From the NCBI GenBank assembly GCA_018697195.1, contig CM031879.1:34734228-34798227 (forward strand): 64,000 bases of DNA, given 5' to 3'. The notes beneath the pieces were generated by a model, which worked only from the letters and a program-made list of their open reading frames with translations, was not told where the DNA came from and made no database searches. Every line of letters starts with the position of its first letter. Position 1 is the stretch's first letter. Shown in pieces: positions 13,897 to 25,924 of this stretch. The translations under genes and the position numbers were made by a program. Source of the stretch: Certhia americana. Lineage: Eukaryota; Chordata; Aves; Passeriformes; Certhiidae.

Positions 13897-16800
13897 CTGG
13901 AAGCTGCAAAACAATTCTTTTTATCCCACACAAGAAATAAGTAACTTCATTTCTCAACTATTTAATTTTTAGGATGAGGCACTGCAATTATATTTCTTAA
14001 CTGATAATATGGGGCTCAGGGAATCCTAGAGAATAGTGATTTTGAATAACAGCAGATATTCATCTCTTTTTTTCAGGTAAATAGTCGTAGTAATCATAAA
14101 AACTATTTTAATTACCTGAAGTTTCTTTTTTAAAGGGTGACTATCTCTAACATCCTAAATCCAGTCATATAACCATAGGATAAGCTAAGTTGTAAGGGGC
14201 CCAAGAGAAAAAAACCCCAAGAACCAAGCAAAACCAAGACAAAAACTGAAGCAAGCAAACAAGCAGAAGAAAAAAAGTTTATTTTTTCTTTACTTTCTTC
14301 ACTAAGTCAAACTTAAAAGCAACATTGATCAGCAAGGAGGAAAATTAGATGTATTAGAACTTGAAACCAAAACGTAGAAATTGTTTCATTATACCAATTC
14401 AGGTTTAGCTTTTTGATTTTTTTTTCTTTTTTTTTACATCATTCATTTGTATCATTATTTCTCATTTTTAATTGGTACTGAAACATTTATTTTACTATGC
14501 TTCTGCTTGTGCTCTAGTATTCTTTCTTATGAAAGAAAGGTTCTTCTAAGGAACATCTAGAGTAAAATCCAACTGTCCAGGCTTGTTGTAGACTGCATCA
14601 GCAACATCTCCCCAGACTGCAGTAGCAACAGCAGGACATACATTCTGCTATTTGCAGTTTTTCTCTGTGAAGAAAACCATTAATACTCATTGCAGGAATT
14701 TCTGATCAACACCATTTAACAGGATAAGCATTGGGAACCTACCAAATAGATCTGATTTGTGCAGAAGTCTATATCCACCAACAATTTAAATACAAGGAAA
14801 TTGCTTTTTATGTGGGAACTCTGCCTCAGTTTGGCTTTCATTGTTTCTTATACAGCTTTTCTATGACTTGACCATTTCAGTGGCTGATTTTTATTGCCCA
14901 CTTGCATTACTGACTGATACCATTACTGCAGCTGTTTGCAACTCCAACAACAGCATATCTTTTTTACACAAATTACATTATTTCCTTGTTCTTCTAAAGT
15001 ATACAGTACCTTATTCTAGTAATGAATCATATATCAGAAAAAGACAGAAATCTGTATTAGTTTCTCTATGTTTTTTTTTTCCCCACATAGTCTATTTCAT
15101 GTAATTGAATGATGAGTCAGTTTATTGTCTGATGGAAACCTGCATTTTTAGGGTGCAAGAAAACAGTTGCAGAACATAACTAGCTCTGTTAAAATTTTAA
15201 GAAACATTTTTAAAATTTCCAGAATATCACAACAAATCTATAAAACGATTTCTTTATCTAATTTCAGTAACACAGCAAATAAAGAGAAGTATAGGTTATT
15301 TGTCTAAGGGACAGCATTTCCCACATTATCAATTACTTAGTTTTCAACTTGCAAAACATTTTGTTGCTATGAATTAATCCAAAATGAAAACCAAGTCCAA
15401 CATCAAAAAATACAAATCTTTAAGTCAAAGCACACAGAATTACATCCTTTGAAATAACCATCTTTTTTTTCCTTTTTTAGCCCAACAGTTAAAATTATAA
15501 TGGCTATGATCCAGAGATGCCTGCCTGTAATTTTTGGAGAATAATCTCATATGATAATGAAAAATGGCAAAGGTAGATGTTAAGGAAAATATAGAAGGGA
15601 CTAACACCAGGAGAAAGATCAAAGTATTGTGTAGAACACAACACAGTAAAAGTTGCCAAAGTCAGGAGAGCACCAGCAAGATGCAGACCACTACTGGACT
15701 GGGCAGCAACCCAGAGGGTCAGAATACAATGTCCTTTGTTGAGGATACAGTAAAATTGGAGTGATGGCAATATGACATAGTTGAGTCAATGCTGGGACAG
15801 AGTTCACTATGTGGTAGATAGTTGTGTCCTTCCATTCAGCTTCCTACACTTTGGCATTCCCAGAAATGCAATGACATTTATATGTAACACAGAAGAATTT
15901 GGCATCCATTAGTCTGCCATCACAGACTCCCAGGCTGCAGGATAGAGCAGTGCCCCTTTTAAGGTCAGATATTTTTTCATTCCTCTTTCAATGTTCATAA
16001 ATGCTTTCATACATTTCTGTCATTGACAGAGAAAAACTGCAATATCAATAAAAGTATTGAACCCTGAAAATTAGAATCAAATTTATGTGACACTTTAAAA
16101 ACATAATGCCTCATTCCAACAGACACACATTTTGGAAGCACTGGCAAGGCGTTACCTGATTAGGTTTCTCATGATTACAACACACTGCTATAGTATCTAG
16201 AAGCAGTTCAGAATTACTCAGTCTCCTCATTTTTATGATGCATTATATTTTTTCTTTTGTTGCTGTGCCTCCAATATTCTTACAGTATTATGTTTCTTAA
16301 TTTGAACTTATTTTCCAGGTCATCAATTCAGTTGTCCAATGTTATTATCCTAAGGATTTACAATTGGATTGCTGTTTTCAAGCACTATTTTTCTCTGCAT
16401 CTAGTTTTGCCTCAGCTTTCTGTAATCTGAAAGTAATATTTCTATTGTGGTCATATAAACTGTATCACTCAATGCAATCCTGTCACACTGAGGAAGACCA
16501 GTTTTACTTGGTAAATGAACTGCGTGTTTCCAGATGCCCTGATATTTTACATAATAGGACAAAATTAAATGACATCAAATCAAACCAGATCAAATAGAAT
16601 TGAACAGGAAGACCACTATTCTCGGAAGAGGTTGAGTTCTGTAATGTCTGCCCAGAAAGTAATCCTCACTGCATATGGAATAACATAAAAAGTTTAAAGT
16701 CCAAATCATACCATAACAAACTCTGTCAGTATCCCAATTCTACATCCTCCAATAACTTTATCTACTTGGAAATAAGAAGAGAGTGCAGAGATGTCCCTGC

Positions 16801-17631
16801 AGGGTTGTTGACACTGTAGTATCTCCCAGGACAAAGAAGTTGTTTTTTCACAGTCCATCATCTGGAAGTATGAAAAAAAAAGAATATGAACATGTACAGG
16901 TGAAGCATGCTGCCTTCTCTGCAGCAGTCAAAGGGCTTTTTCAGAAATCCCTAGAGGACTTCAAGGCTGGCTGTATCAGAGTACTGGTTATGGCTGGGGA
17001 GAGATAATGTTCTTCATAGTAGCTTGTACAGGACTATGCTTAGGATTTGAGTCCAAAACAATGTTGACAACACAGGGACATTTTAGGTATTAGTGAATAG
17101 TACTTACACAGGATCAAGGAGTTTTCTGTGTACAGAATGTGTAAGTTCCTTATTTTGACCATGACAGGAGTAAGTGGAGAGTAGACAAGGTCCTCTTTTT
17201 TCCTCCTATGTCTCCTGCAACAAGATTTTTTGAAAAGTACATTAAAAGGTATGCTGCTCTCATCTTAGAAATAATCTCCAAGTGACTATAAAACATTCCC
17301 ATGTGTAAGATCCTTAAATCTCCTTGTTAACCCTAGGTGTTTTGAGAGCATCAAATTGTGCAGAAGTGGTGTACTGTAGAGAGTGAGTACCAAAATACAC
17401 AAAATGTTGCTTTATCCTGACAACCAAAGTCTGGAGACAGAATTATTAAGGGAAAAATGCATCTAATAAATATTTTCTGGGTTATGCAGACTGAGCATTG
17501 TTCTCTTCCTTTTTCCCTTGAACCATCTTTTCCAAGGCATACACCTATTTTGAGTAGCACACTTCTCAGCCACCACTGACAAAAGTTTTGTATATGTCCA
17601 CACACCCACATTGAGGTGGCACAAAGATAAC
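13897..17631. other. Non-coding DNA with a T-poor A/C-rich patch
   Basis: From about 14194 to 14277 the plus strand is almost free of T and rich in CCAA and CAAA units. This is a low-complexity type that recurs across the window. The rest is AT-rich with no recognisable gene or transposon. Confidence 0.5.
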
Positions 17632-17652
17632 TTTTTTTTTTTTTTTTTTTTT
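17632..17652. repeat. Poly-T homopolymer
   Basis: Run of 21 T residues. It creates an antisense lysine run in the minus-strand frame covering it, so that frame (17351-17725) is not credible as coding. Confidence 0.85.
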
Positions 17653-20600
17653 CCCAGAGAAAGAAAAGGAGAATAAAGGAGTAAAGGTAAGAGAAAGAAC
17701 CTGTAGCAAACATTTCACAGTTCAAGCCTGAAGGATCAGGGAAGGCTGCCTGTCATGCAAAGCATCGACAGCAAATCCCCCAGATAACCCTGAGGCAGCA
17801 GTAAGGAGGGAGCTGGCTAGAAATGGGGTTTTAACAGATGGTTCTTCTGGAGCAGATTGAGCTTCACAGACTTGATATCTCACAACAAGAGATGCAATAT
17901 GAAAATGAATCCAAAGCTTGCATGAAATTAATGAAGTTGGAGGAAAAACATTCATTCTACATAGGGGTAGGGTAAAATGTATGTTGTCTTCTGAGTAGCT
18001 ATGATTAGGCCGACTAGGAACTACAGCAATGAAGCTGAAAGGCAGTTGGAACATGATGAAGAGTTTTGGCAGAGGAATCACTGAGAATTCTGGTAGTCTT
18101 TTAGGCATGATTGCTAACAGACTTATTGATGGAAGTGACAAAGATTGCAAAATCAAAGTTGTGTCAGATGTCAGCTAGGTGACATTAGAAATGAATGTGA
18201 GACATGATGCGAGGATACTGGAGCTGTGGCTGTCAAAGTCTCAAATCAAATGTTAGACCCCAAAATATGTGACAATCAAGTTATCATGACCTTTCTACAT
18301 GCATTAGCTCATCTATTATGTTCTCATTTCCAGAAAGAAGCAGTTTAATTTTATTTAGTCTTCTGTAATAAGCCAGAAAATGCTGGAACTAATCAAATAG
18401 ACTACTTTTGATCAGGAGTTCCTTGGCATAGTTTTCCCTTCCAGTGTTACTGAAGGTCTTATAAATAGCATTCATCTTGATTATATATATATTTAAGCCA
18501 CATTAGAGTTCATGTGTTCCATTGATATATTCATACCTTTCTCAGTTTATGTCAATTTAGGAACTTGCTACCTCCCTGAATATTCTGCATGCAAATTAAA
18601 ACCATTTAAACATGACAATATTTTATACTTTTAACAAAATAATTGGGATAGCTTAGCAATCTCATTGTGAGCTGCTGAATTTCTTTATCAATATGGTTAT
18701 ACTAGTACTGATACTTATAAGCCACATTTATTGTAAATACATATGGAAAATATAACAGAAAATAAAATCAAAGACCTGGAGCAAAGCTTCATTTACTTCA
18801 TTACCAGTATGACATGGATGGAATGAGCTCAGTTAGGACAGGCAGGTTTCATCTACTGAGGGCTGATTGGCTGTAAGCAGTTAGCTGCAGGACCCCATGC
18901 ACTTTCAAGTTCCCTGGGTTCAGGAGAGGATTGCTATTAGCTCCTGCCTCTGAAGATAAACACAGATATTCATAGGTGATGGAGTTACTACAGTGGCAGA
19001 TTTTGTGGTGCCAGACTACTGAACTTTTAGGACTGGACATTTTTGCCCTCCAGTTGTTCTATCACTTATATGCTCCAGCAAATGATATATTACTTGGGTA
19101 TGTTGCAGAAAGGTTATTTGGCAGCTAAAACTCCCTTTCTCAATTTATACCTTGAAAGTTAAGACAGGTACCTTATAAAAAAGCTGACTTTCTCTTATGG
19201 GGAAAAAAATCACTTCTTAAAATATAAACACATACATATATTTACATCTCTGTGTACACAGATTTTGGTTAGGATCTTTAAGTGAGGAATCCTTCCCTCC
19301 ACCTTTTTTCAACTCTACTATGATGGAATGAACTTTATTTTAAAAAACTCTGCCTGTGAGATGGGATCTTTCCATGCTACTGGAGTACTTGACCTCCCCA
19401 TTCACTTCCATGCAGTGGATAGCCCAGTGTCTATGGCACTTCATTCCCATTTTTCCCTCTCTGAATGGAAAAAGAAAAAAAAAAGTTAAGTTAAACTTAG
19501 GCAGATCTGCACCGCATCAGCCTGTCTGTTACAGAACAATTAAATAGATGTATTTATTTATTCATAAGTAGAAAAAGAAAATCAGCAAAAGAATACACGG
19601 GAGCCTGCCTTATCAGCCCAAACTGAAAAGGAGGTTCGTTTTTGGATTTGCTTCTGATTTTGATTTTTCTTAAATATGAAAGGTTGGTTCATTCTGCTTA
19701 AAACACCCTACCCAAAACCACTGATCTACTAAAGTAGAAGAAAAGGTGTAGGTGTAAGGACTTATTCCTTATACAGGAATCCTTTCCAGTAGCTGCACTA
19801 ATGATCTGATGAGTTTAACATTATTTCAACCAGTGGGTTTTAAAGTCTGACATTCATAAACATTGTAGAAGAAAGGCTCAGCACACCCTCTGAGTATTTA
19901 TTTTTAAGAGACTTCATTTTTAGTCTTTCTGTATCAAGTGACAGTGGGGAAGTGAGAAAGGCAGTTACAGTGGGGGAATATTTTAGAAATGTCAATAGGC
20001 TGTCAGTAAAGTCCTAGAAACCAAATCTGTGAGCTGCTTTCATTCCCTGCCCCTGCTCTGTGTCTTTCTATGTCCCAATCATCATACACAAAGCCCTCAC
20101 TTAGAAGAAAAGCGGTGTGGCAAAATTCCCACAGTTGCTGCAAGGCATTACCAAAAATATTGGTTCCTTGGGGCCAAGAGATATCAATGCACTTTATTAG
20201 CCAAGAAACTGAATAGGTAGAGAATGGGTGGGAAAAACCTCCTGTAGTCCTTGGTAATATTGAAAGGTTAATAAGTAATTAAGAGTTGCAGGTATGAATA
20301 ATATTTGTTTTATTACTATACATGCCCACCACTTCAAGGCTATAAGCTAGAGTGGCAAGTAACCTAACAGCCTGCTGGTATCTTTAAAAGCTGATTAAAA
20401 TTTTATTGAAAGATCTATTAATAATTTATTAACTTTATACAAACTTTTATAGGTACTCTTAGATTAAAAGTCTGATAGAATAATCATAATAGAAAAACAA
20501 ATTCATTGTTTACCTTATAAAAAACAGACCCTATTTAAGTAATGATAAAAAAAATTTAAGTTGTTTTGTTTTAATTGGAGGGAGAGAGAGGAGAAAAGCT

Positions 20601-23283
20601 CTTCTGTTTTGTTGGAAAAGTACAACATTTACAAAATCCTCTTATTTTAAATAAAAGAGTATTTTAAAACTAGTCTTTGAAATGGGAGGAACATTCTAAA
20701 GAGATTAGGCTTTTAAGGAGAGGTGGGTGGCTCTGGAAGACCTGCCTAGAAGGGTGGGATGAACATGACTTGCTGTATGGCATTGAGACAGCACTGCTTT
20801 ATTTCTGCACTTCAGAAGAGTGTTCCTTACTTGTTTCGTGTTTTTTTTTGTTTCATTACAGAAAAGGATGGAAGGATGGTGTGAGCAGCAGTGTCACTCA
20901 CTGTTTCACAAACATTGAATAAAATATTTGTCTTTAAAATATCTTACTGTAAGATGTCTTTTTTTCTGTTGGCTGACTTACACAAGAGCTGGAAGTGAAC
21001 AAATTGTTTTACTGCTTGTCAGCTCCTGACATTTATTCTAGTTGTATATATAAAGAGTGATAAAAAAAGAAGAGAAAAAACTTTACATACCAGGACAAGA
21101 CAAAGGTCAGATTAATATTATCTGCCATGTGGTTCCTGCCAAAGAAAAAGAGTTGCAGGAAAAAGGGAAAAATATGATTTGTTGTGTCAGAAACACAAGT
21201 CTGAAATAGATTTATTGGCATTGTTCAACATACAGACAAGTTTGTGACAGTGACAAATGTACTTTCTGAAGGAAATCTAGGGATTTTGCTGTTGTATGTT
21301 TTCTTGGAGTCAGGAAGTACCTTGCCTCTATCCTGTCATAATTATCTAGCAAGTCAGCCATTGATTTTTTGAAGTATGTTCTTGAAAAGTGACTTTTCTC
21401 TACAATGTATGGCTGTATGCTTTTAGTATTTAATGCAACCACCAAAATATGTTCCTATTTTTTAAAAAAAAATATTCAGCTGGAATTGCAGAAATGCCCT
21501 AACACTTCTAAGCTGAACCCTCTCCAGGCATGTCCTGTGCCTGACTATGTGCCACAGGCACAGCAATTGCAGACAAAGCCCACTGGGTGCTAATGTGACT
21601 ATCAGGGGAAATGTTCTCAAGCACCAATCCCCCTCAAAAGGGCACTCCCAATGACCTAAAATTCTGGGGCCTCTTTGCTGCTCTGTGGCCCTCTATCTGC
21701 TACGGCACTGGTGGTCTCAGAGAAGAAAGGATGCCAAAATATTACTCAGTGAATGCATGGGAGGCAATCTGCACAGTGAAAGAGCAAGAGGCTGGCACCA
21801 CAATATATTTAAATGGATATAAATGGATATAAGAATGCATAATACCCAACTGCTGCAGGCAGTGACAAAGGTGCAAGAGGAAGAATTGCAGAGGAAGGAA
21901 GGACAGGAGCAGAGCAGAGGGAGCATAGATGTACACAGCTTCTTTACCTTGGCCTGGGGCAGGCAGGGAAAGAGATGAGAAAGCTTGTTACCAGCTCTGA
22001 GCTCTCAGTACTGCCGATCTCGTTTAGCCATCTAATTGTTACTTTGTAGTCAAGGAAGCAGCTCCAGGAGCACCTCTGTCCTAACCTTTTCATCTTCCGT
22101 AGCATTAGATGAATATTAGAAAAATTAGGATTTAGTGCTTGTAAGAGTCCAGGGTGACTGGTTTGAGTGTGGACAACTACCTTCCACACTTTCATATCTG
22201 GGGTGCATATTGACCATGCACAGAGCTGTATCCCTGCTCTTTCTCAGGAAATAATGTAAGTGGTAATCCCAGCAGGTCCCTTTGAGTGCAGGGTCTCAGT
22301 GAGTCATACCAATCAAACCTGTTTAAATCTGCTTCTGGTTAGTGCTTTCAAATATATACTTTCACTTCTAAATGTAGCTCTTCAAACAGCAGTTTTACAA
22401 ATACAGCAGAATGGTTTCTATCACTGAAAATCTGGGGAAAAATAAGATAATGAAAATTTTGTCCCATGATGAGCAATTTAGTCTGTCTTTTTCTCCAGTT
22501 TTTTACCTTCCTTTTCTCTGTTTAAAGAGGGAATGAAAAACTGAGATTTTTCTATTCCAGGTCAGCTAATGAAATGAAGTGGGAATATATATGTAGTGTT
22601 CATATCTGTAAAAAGTCACCACTTTTCTGCATCCGTTCAGTCTTGTAGCATTTATTTTTTGCTGTGTTTATTTTTATACTCAGCTGTGACTCATAAGAAC
22701 TCCATTTTAAATGACACCTTACTATTATCCCTGTACATTAGTTTATCTCTAAATTTTCTAAAGAAAATGAATGTACTAGAAGAAAGAAATTGAACAAAAT
22801 TCTAGTACTCTGAAGCCATAAAAACCTGTATCCTGTACCACTGAAGTTAATATGACTGCTGCCATGTACTTAAGAACAGGAATGGTCCTCTGGTCATCTG
22901 GGGCTTTGATAAAAAGAGACTTTAGCATAAGGTTAATTAAACTCAAAATAAATCATTAAACCAAAACACAAAGAAAGGTAGACAAGAGAGAGTCTAGAGA
23001 AACATGAATTGTGAGAACAGAATTAACACAAGAAAAAAAGGAGGAAAATAATGGATTTTGTTTTGAATTAAAAATACATATCTATAATACAGATGCATTT
23101 ATTACATATCTGAGGTACCAATAGCTTTCTTTTGAAACCCTTTGGTCAGAAAGAAATGAAGCAGTAAGTATAAAAATCTCAGGCATTCCCATTTCCTCAA
23201 ATCAGTAAGATAAGTGAAGACATTGAACAGAGTGCTGAAGGGCAAGATCTCATTCACTTTAGGTATTTTCTTTTTTTTTTCTT
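17653..23283. other. Non-coding DNA, nothing recognised
   Basis: The longest frame is 144 codons on the minus strand (17722-18156). It has no recognisable domain, and its plus-strand complement shows only interrupted charged stretches. A short duplicated ATAAATGGAT unit is present at about 21811-21831. No gene or repeat family was recognised. Confidence 0.45.
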
Positions 23284-23460
23284 TTCAGTCTGTTTGTTTG
23301 GTTGGTTGGTTGTTCTGAGGGTTTTTGGTTTTGTTTGGCTCGGGTTTTTTTGGTAGGTTGTTTTTTGGGGGAGTGTATTTCTGGGGTTTGGGGTTTTTTG
23401 GTTTGGTTTGGTTTGGTTTGGTTTGTTGTTTGTTTGGTGGTGGTGATGGTTTGTTTGTCT
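23284..23460. repeat. G+T-only low-complexity tract with TTTGG array
   Basis: The plus strand is nearly devoid of C and A for about 170 bases. It contains GGTT units at the start and a TTTGG pentamer array near 23399-23424. This extreme strand asymmetry explains the 121-codon plus frame and the threonine/lysine/proline-rich minus frame (23259-23534), neither of which is a gene. The many GG doublets could permit two-tier G-quadruplexes. Confidence 0.85.
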
Positions 23461-23769
23461 AGGCTTTTTATTATGTTATATCCTGAAAGTTTGGGAAAAG
23501 AGATACTTAGTGTCACTTGGCAAACCAGGCTCAAGCCCTTCTCTAATCAAAGTTCCATTGCAAAGACAAAGGGGGAGGTTGTTCCACTGTCTGTACAGAA
23601 CAGAGCAAGAAAGACCAGCATCAGGGTGTGCTCAGGGCTGCAGCTGGGGCAGAGCTGTGCAACATGAAAGAACAGAAAGCAAGAATTGAAAGGAAGTGAT
23701 CTGCCATAGAAATGTCATGTTCAAATTAGCAGTATAATGTTTCCTTTCCCTGTTGTCTCTCTCTGACTT

Positions 23770-23818
23770 AAAAAAAAAAAAAAAAAAAAAAAAAACAACC
23801 ACAAAAACCAACCAAAAC
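23770..23818. repeat. Poly-A followed by CCAA-rich A+C tract
   Basis: Twenty-six A residues run into a T-free ACAACCACAAAAACCAACC-like tail. It is roughly complementary in composition to the G+T tract 300 bases upstream. It may be the tail of an unrecognised retroposon or a slippage product. Confidence 0.8.
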
Positions 23819-24569
23819 CTCTACATCCTGGACGTCAGACTTTGCACTAAGTCATTTAGGGTTGGTTGTTGTTGGACTTTAGTGAGAAAAGGTTCCTACT
23901 GGAAAATTTCTGGCCAGTGACAGTCTCAAGAGAAAAACTTCTTCCTGGAATTTGTGAGTAAAGATTCATCGTGTGAGAGCAAGAGTCAAGCTTTCTGTTC
24001 AGTAGATTTTCTGCTAATCAGTTTATCTGTGAGGACACAAATGGGGAATCCTATCATCTCCCACAGAGAGGTGTCTTGTTGCTCCTTATTCCTAAGTCTG
24101 AGCAAACAAACACACATGTACACCCTCATCCCATCATGCACATTTTTCCATCTATTCATCTAAAGAGAGATACATATGTTAGCATGCACACCTATTATCT
24201 ATTCATAGAAAAAAAAAAATATATAAAAGGTTTATGACTCCTGATTGTATCAGGCTTCCTTCCTAAAGGAATCTAATCCGTCTGCAGTTATCACATTTTT
24301 CTGATCCATTTTCGTCCAAGCACTTTACATTGGTCTCCAACTACAGCCATGGTGGGAGCTAGTGCTGTGCTCTGGTTCTGTAGCCCCGGCCCCACTGGAA
24401 AGTCTTCACTTCACAACATGGAAGATAGCCTCCATTTTATTTTTCCCGTTTCCTTTCTTTGGAAAATAGTGTCCATCAATACATTTTGCAGCCAGCCATG
24501 TATGACACATAAGTATATGATTTATAAGTAGATGGACTGAAGGCAGTAGAAAAAAGAGTTAGAAAAGAG

Positions 24570-25097
24570 GCTAAGAGATCATCTACCCTTACAGAAAGAC
24601 TAGAGCATTCTACCTGTCTCTAGACCTTAAAAGCCACCCGGTTTATTCTACCATCTCTCAAGGATTAAAAAAAAAAAACAAAACAAAACACAAACACAAA
24701 AAAACCCTCAAAACCCAAACAAAACCAAACAAAGCAAACAAATTCCCCGCAAAATACTATATACAGCATTTTATTATTCAGCTATTCTGCCTGCTGTATC
24801 TCATTTCCTAACTCCTGACCATTTTGCAAATTAAGCTTATTGCTTCTTGTTCCAGATAAAATGAATATGACAAGACAGTTTATTTTCATAATCTTGGAAA
24901 CTAACCTTCCATATATTTAAAATCTGTCATCATGACTTCTTTACTCTAAACTAGATAACTCAGCTCCTTCAGATTTTCTTCAGAAATCATATTATTTAGA
25001 CCTCTGATCATTCTTGTTGTTTTTCTCCTGAAAAACAGTATAATAAACTGTATCTTGTGCTACAATCTTCTCTCACTGCATTCATATTGATGCCTTC
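24570..25097 (-). mobile_element. Ancient CR1 LINE, 3' part (segment A)
   Basis: Read on the plus strand this is the antisense of an old amniote CR1 3' region. It runs from AGATCATCTACCC through GACCTTAAAAGCC and TCTACCATCTCTC, the segment near 24836-24855 (antisense of the conserved '...GCCCATTGCTTCTTGTCC'), and on to CTCTGATCATTCTTGTTG. The order matches the conserved CR1 landmarks, so the element lies on the minus strand with its 3' end at the left. An A+C-rich tract (24668-24745) interrupts it. The element continues in two more segments to the right after LTR insertions. Divergence is high and coding capacity is lost. Confidence 0.72.
24668..24745. repeat. A+C low-complexity tract inside old CR1
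   Basis: A poly-A run is followed by CAAAA and CCAAA units with almost no G or T. It lies within CR1 segment A, between the TCTACCATCTCTC landmark and the region antisense to GCTTCTTGTCC. It therefore looks like a later expansion or insertion. Confidence 0.8.
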
Positions 25098-25532
25098 TGA
25101 GGCTGACCTGGAACAGAAACTAGACAGAGCACAAGGATGAAGTAGATATTTATTAAAAGGTCTCAATGGGTACACCTAGGCAGCACAAGAGTCCAGCCAG
25201 ACCACACCCAAGATGCAACCAAAATGGTCACAAAATGGACAACCAATCACGAGGTCCCACACTTTCACAAGTTCTGGTCCATTAGCATATTAGAATCAAT
25301 TGTCCAACCATAGCTTCAGGTTATGAAGCTCCATCCTCCTTGTTTATTCTTTGTACTTCACTGTTGTTTTTGTTCTTGGGCCTGAGAGTTGTCTTTGGTA
25401 TCAAACTAGAGAGGGAATTGTTTTGTCTATATACTCTGTGAAGAGAGCTTAGTAGCACTTAATATGAAACCTAAAACTACTCACTGAACAGCACAGAGTC
25501 TAAAAAATATAGTAGCTAAAACTTAAGCCATC
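25098..25532 (-). mobile_element. Endogenous-retrovirus solo LTR, inserted in CR1
   Basis: The left edge TGAGGCTGACCTGGAACAG is the reverse complement of a typical LTR 3' end. On the minus strand an AATAAA signal (plus TTTATT at 25149-25154) lies about 50 bases before that terminus, where polyadenylation signals occur in LTRs. I recognise the overall sequence as like a passerine LTR family from memory. It interrupts an old CR1, so it is younger. The right edge is uncertain: GCCTTC before the left edge and GCCATC at 25527-25532 could be an imperfect 6-bp target duplication, but the terminal CA is not clear. No gag, pol or env sequence is attached. Confidence 0.65.
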
Positions 25533-25924
25533 ATTATCAGATCCAAATATCACCATTATGCCAAATCTTAAAGTATAGATATTTGTACATACAACTGTGA
25601 TACTCATAGGTTATTTCTATGAGGTTGTTAGGTTATTAGGTTAACTCATAGGTTATTTCTATTTTCTTTACAAAGTAATTGTATTTTTATAAGTGTTCAC
25701 TCTGCCATCAATCACACCTCTCAGATTTTAGCCAGGTGCTCTCCATCCTCTGTCTGTAAAGATGATTATTTCTACATAGTATAAAACTTTACTTTTATCT
25801 TTATTAAACTGCATCCTCTTTTGCAATTTGTCAAAATTATTTTAACTTCTAGTCTTGTCCTTCAAAGTGTTTGCAAGCCTTCCCAACATGGAGTGATTCA
25901 CAAGTTTGAAACTGTTCTTTGTAT
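25533..25924 (-). mobile_element. Ancient CR1 LINE, segment B
   Basis: This continues the CR1 of 24570-25097. Landmarks in the expected order are CTTTATTAAACTGCATCC, GCAATTTGTCAAAATTATT, AGTCTTGTCCTTCAAAGTG and GCAAGCCTTCCCAACATGG, the antisense of the CR1 reverse-transcriptase coding end. Many substitutions and indels mark it as old. It ends abruptly at 25924, where a longer LTR begins. The part from 25533 to about 25700 is poorly matched and contains a 42-bp partial tandem duplication. Confidence 0.65.
25602..25662. repeat. 42-bp partial tandem duplication
   Basis: ACTCATAGGTTATTTCTAT occurs at 25602-25620 and again at 25644-25662, exactly 42 bases apart. The intervening sequence is built from GGTTATTA-like units. 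This is a local duplication in the CR1 remnant. Confidence 0.9.

Noticed and set aside
16640..16680. CCCAGAAAGTAATCC, vaguely like a mariner terminal repeat
   Set aside because: No matching inverted copy, TA duplication or transposase remnant was seen nearby.
17722..18156. 144-codon minus-strand frame
   Set aside because: It has no recognisable domain. The length is within chance for 64 kb in six frames. The complement shows short charged stretches but with stops, so a pseudogene call is not supportable.
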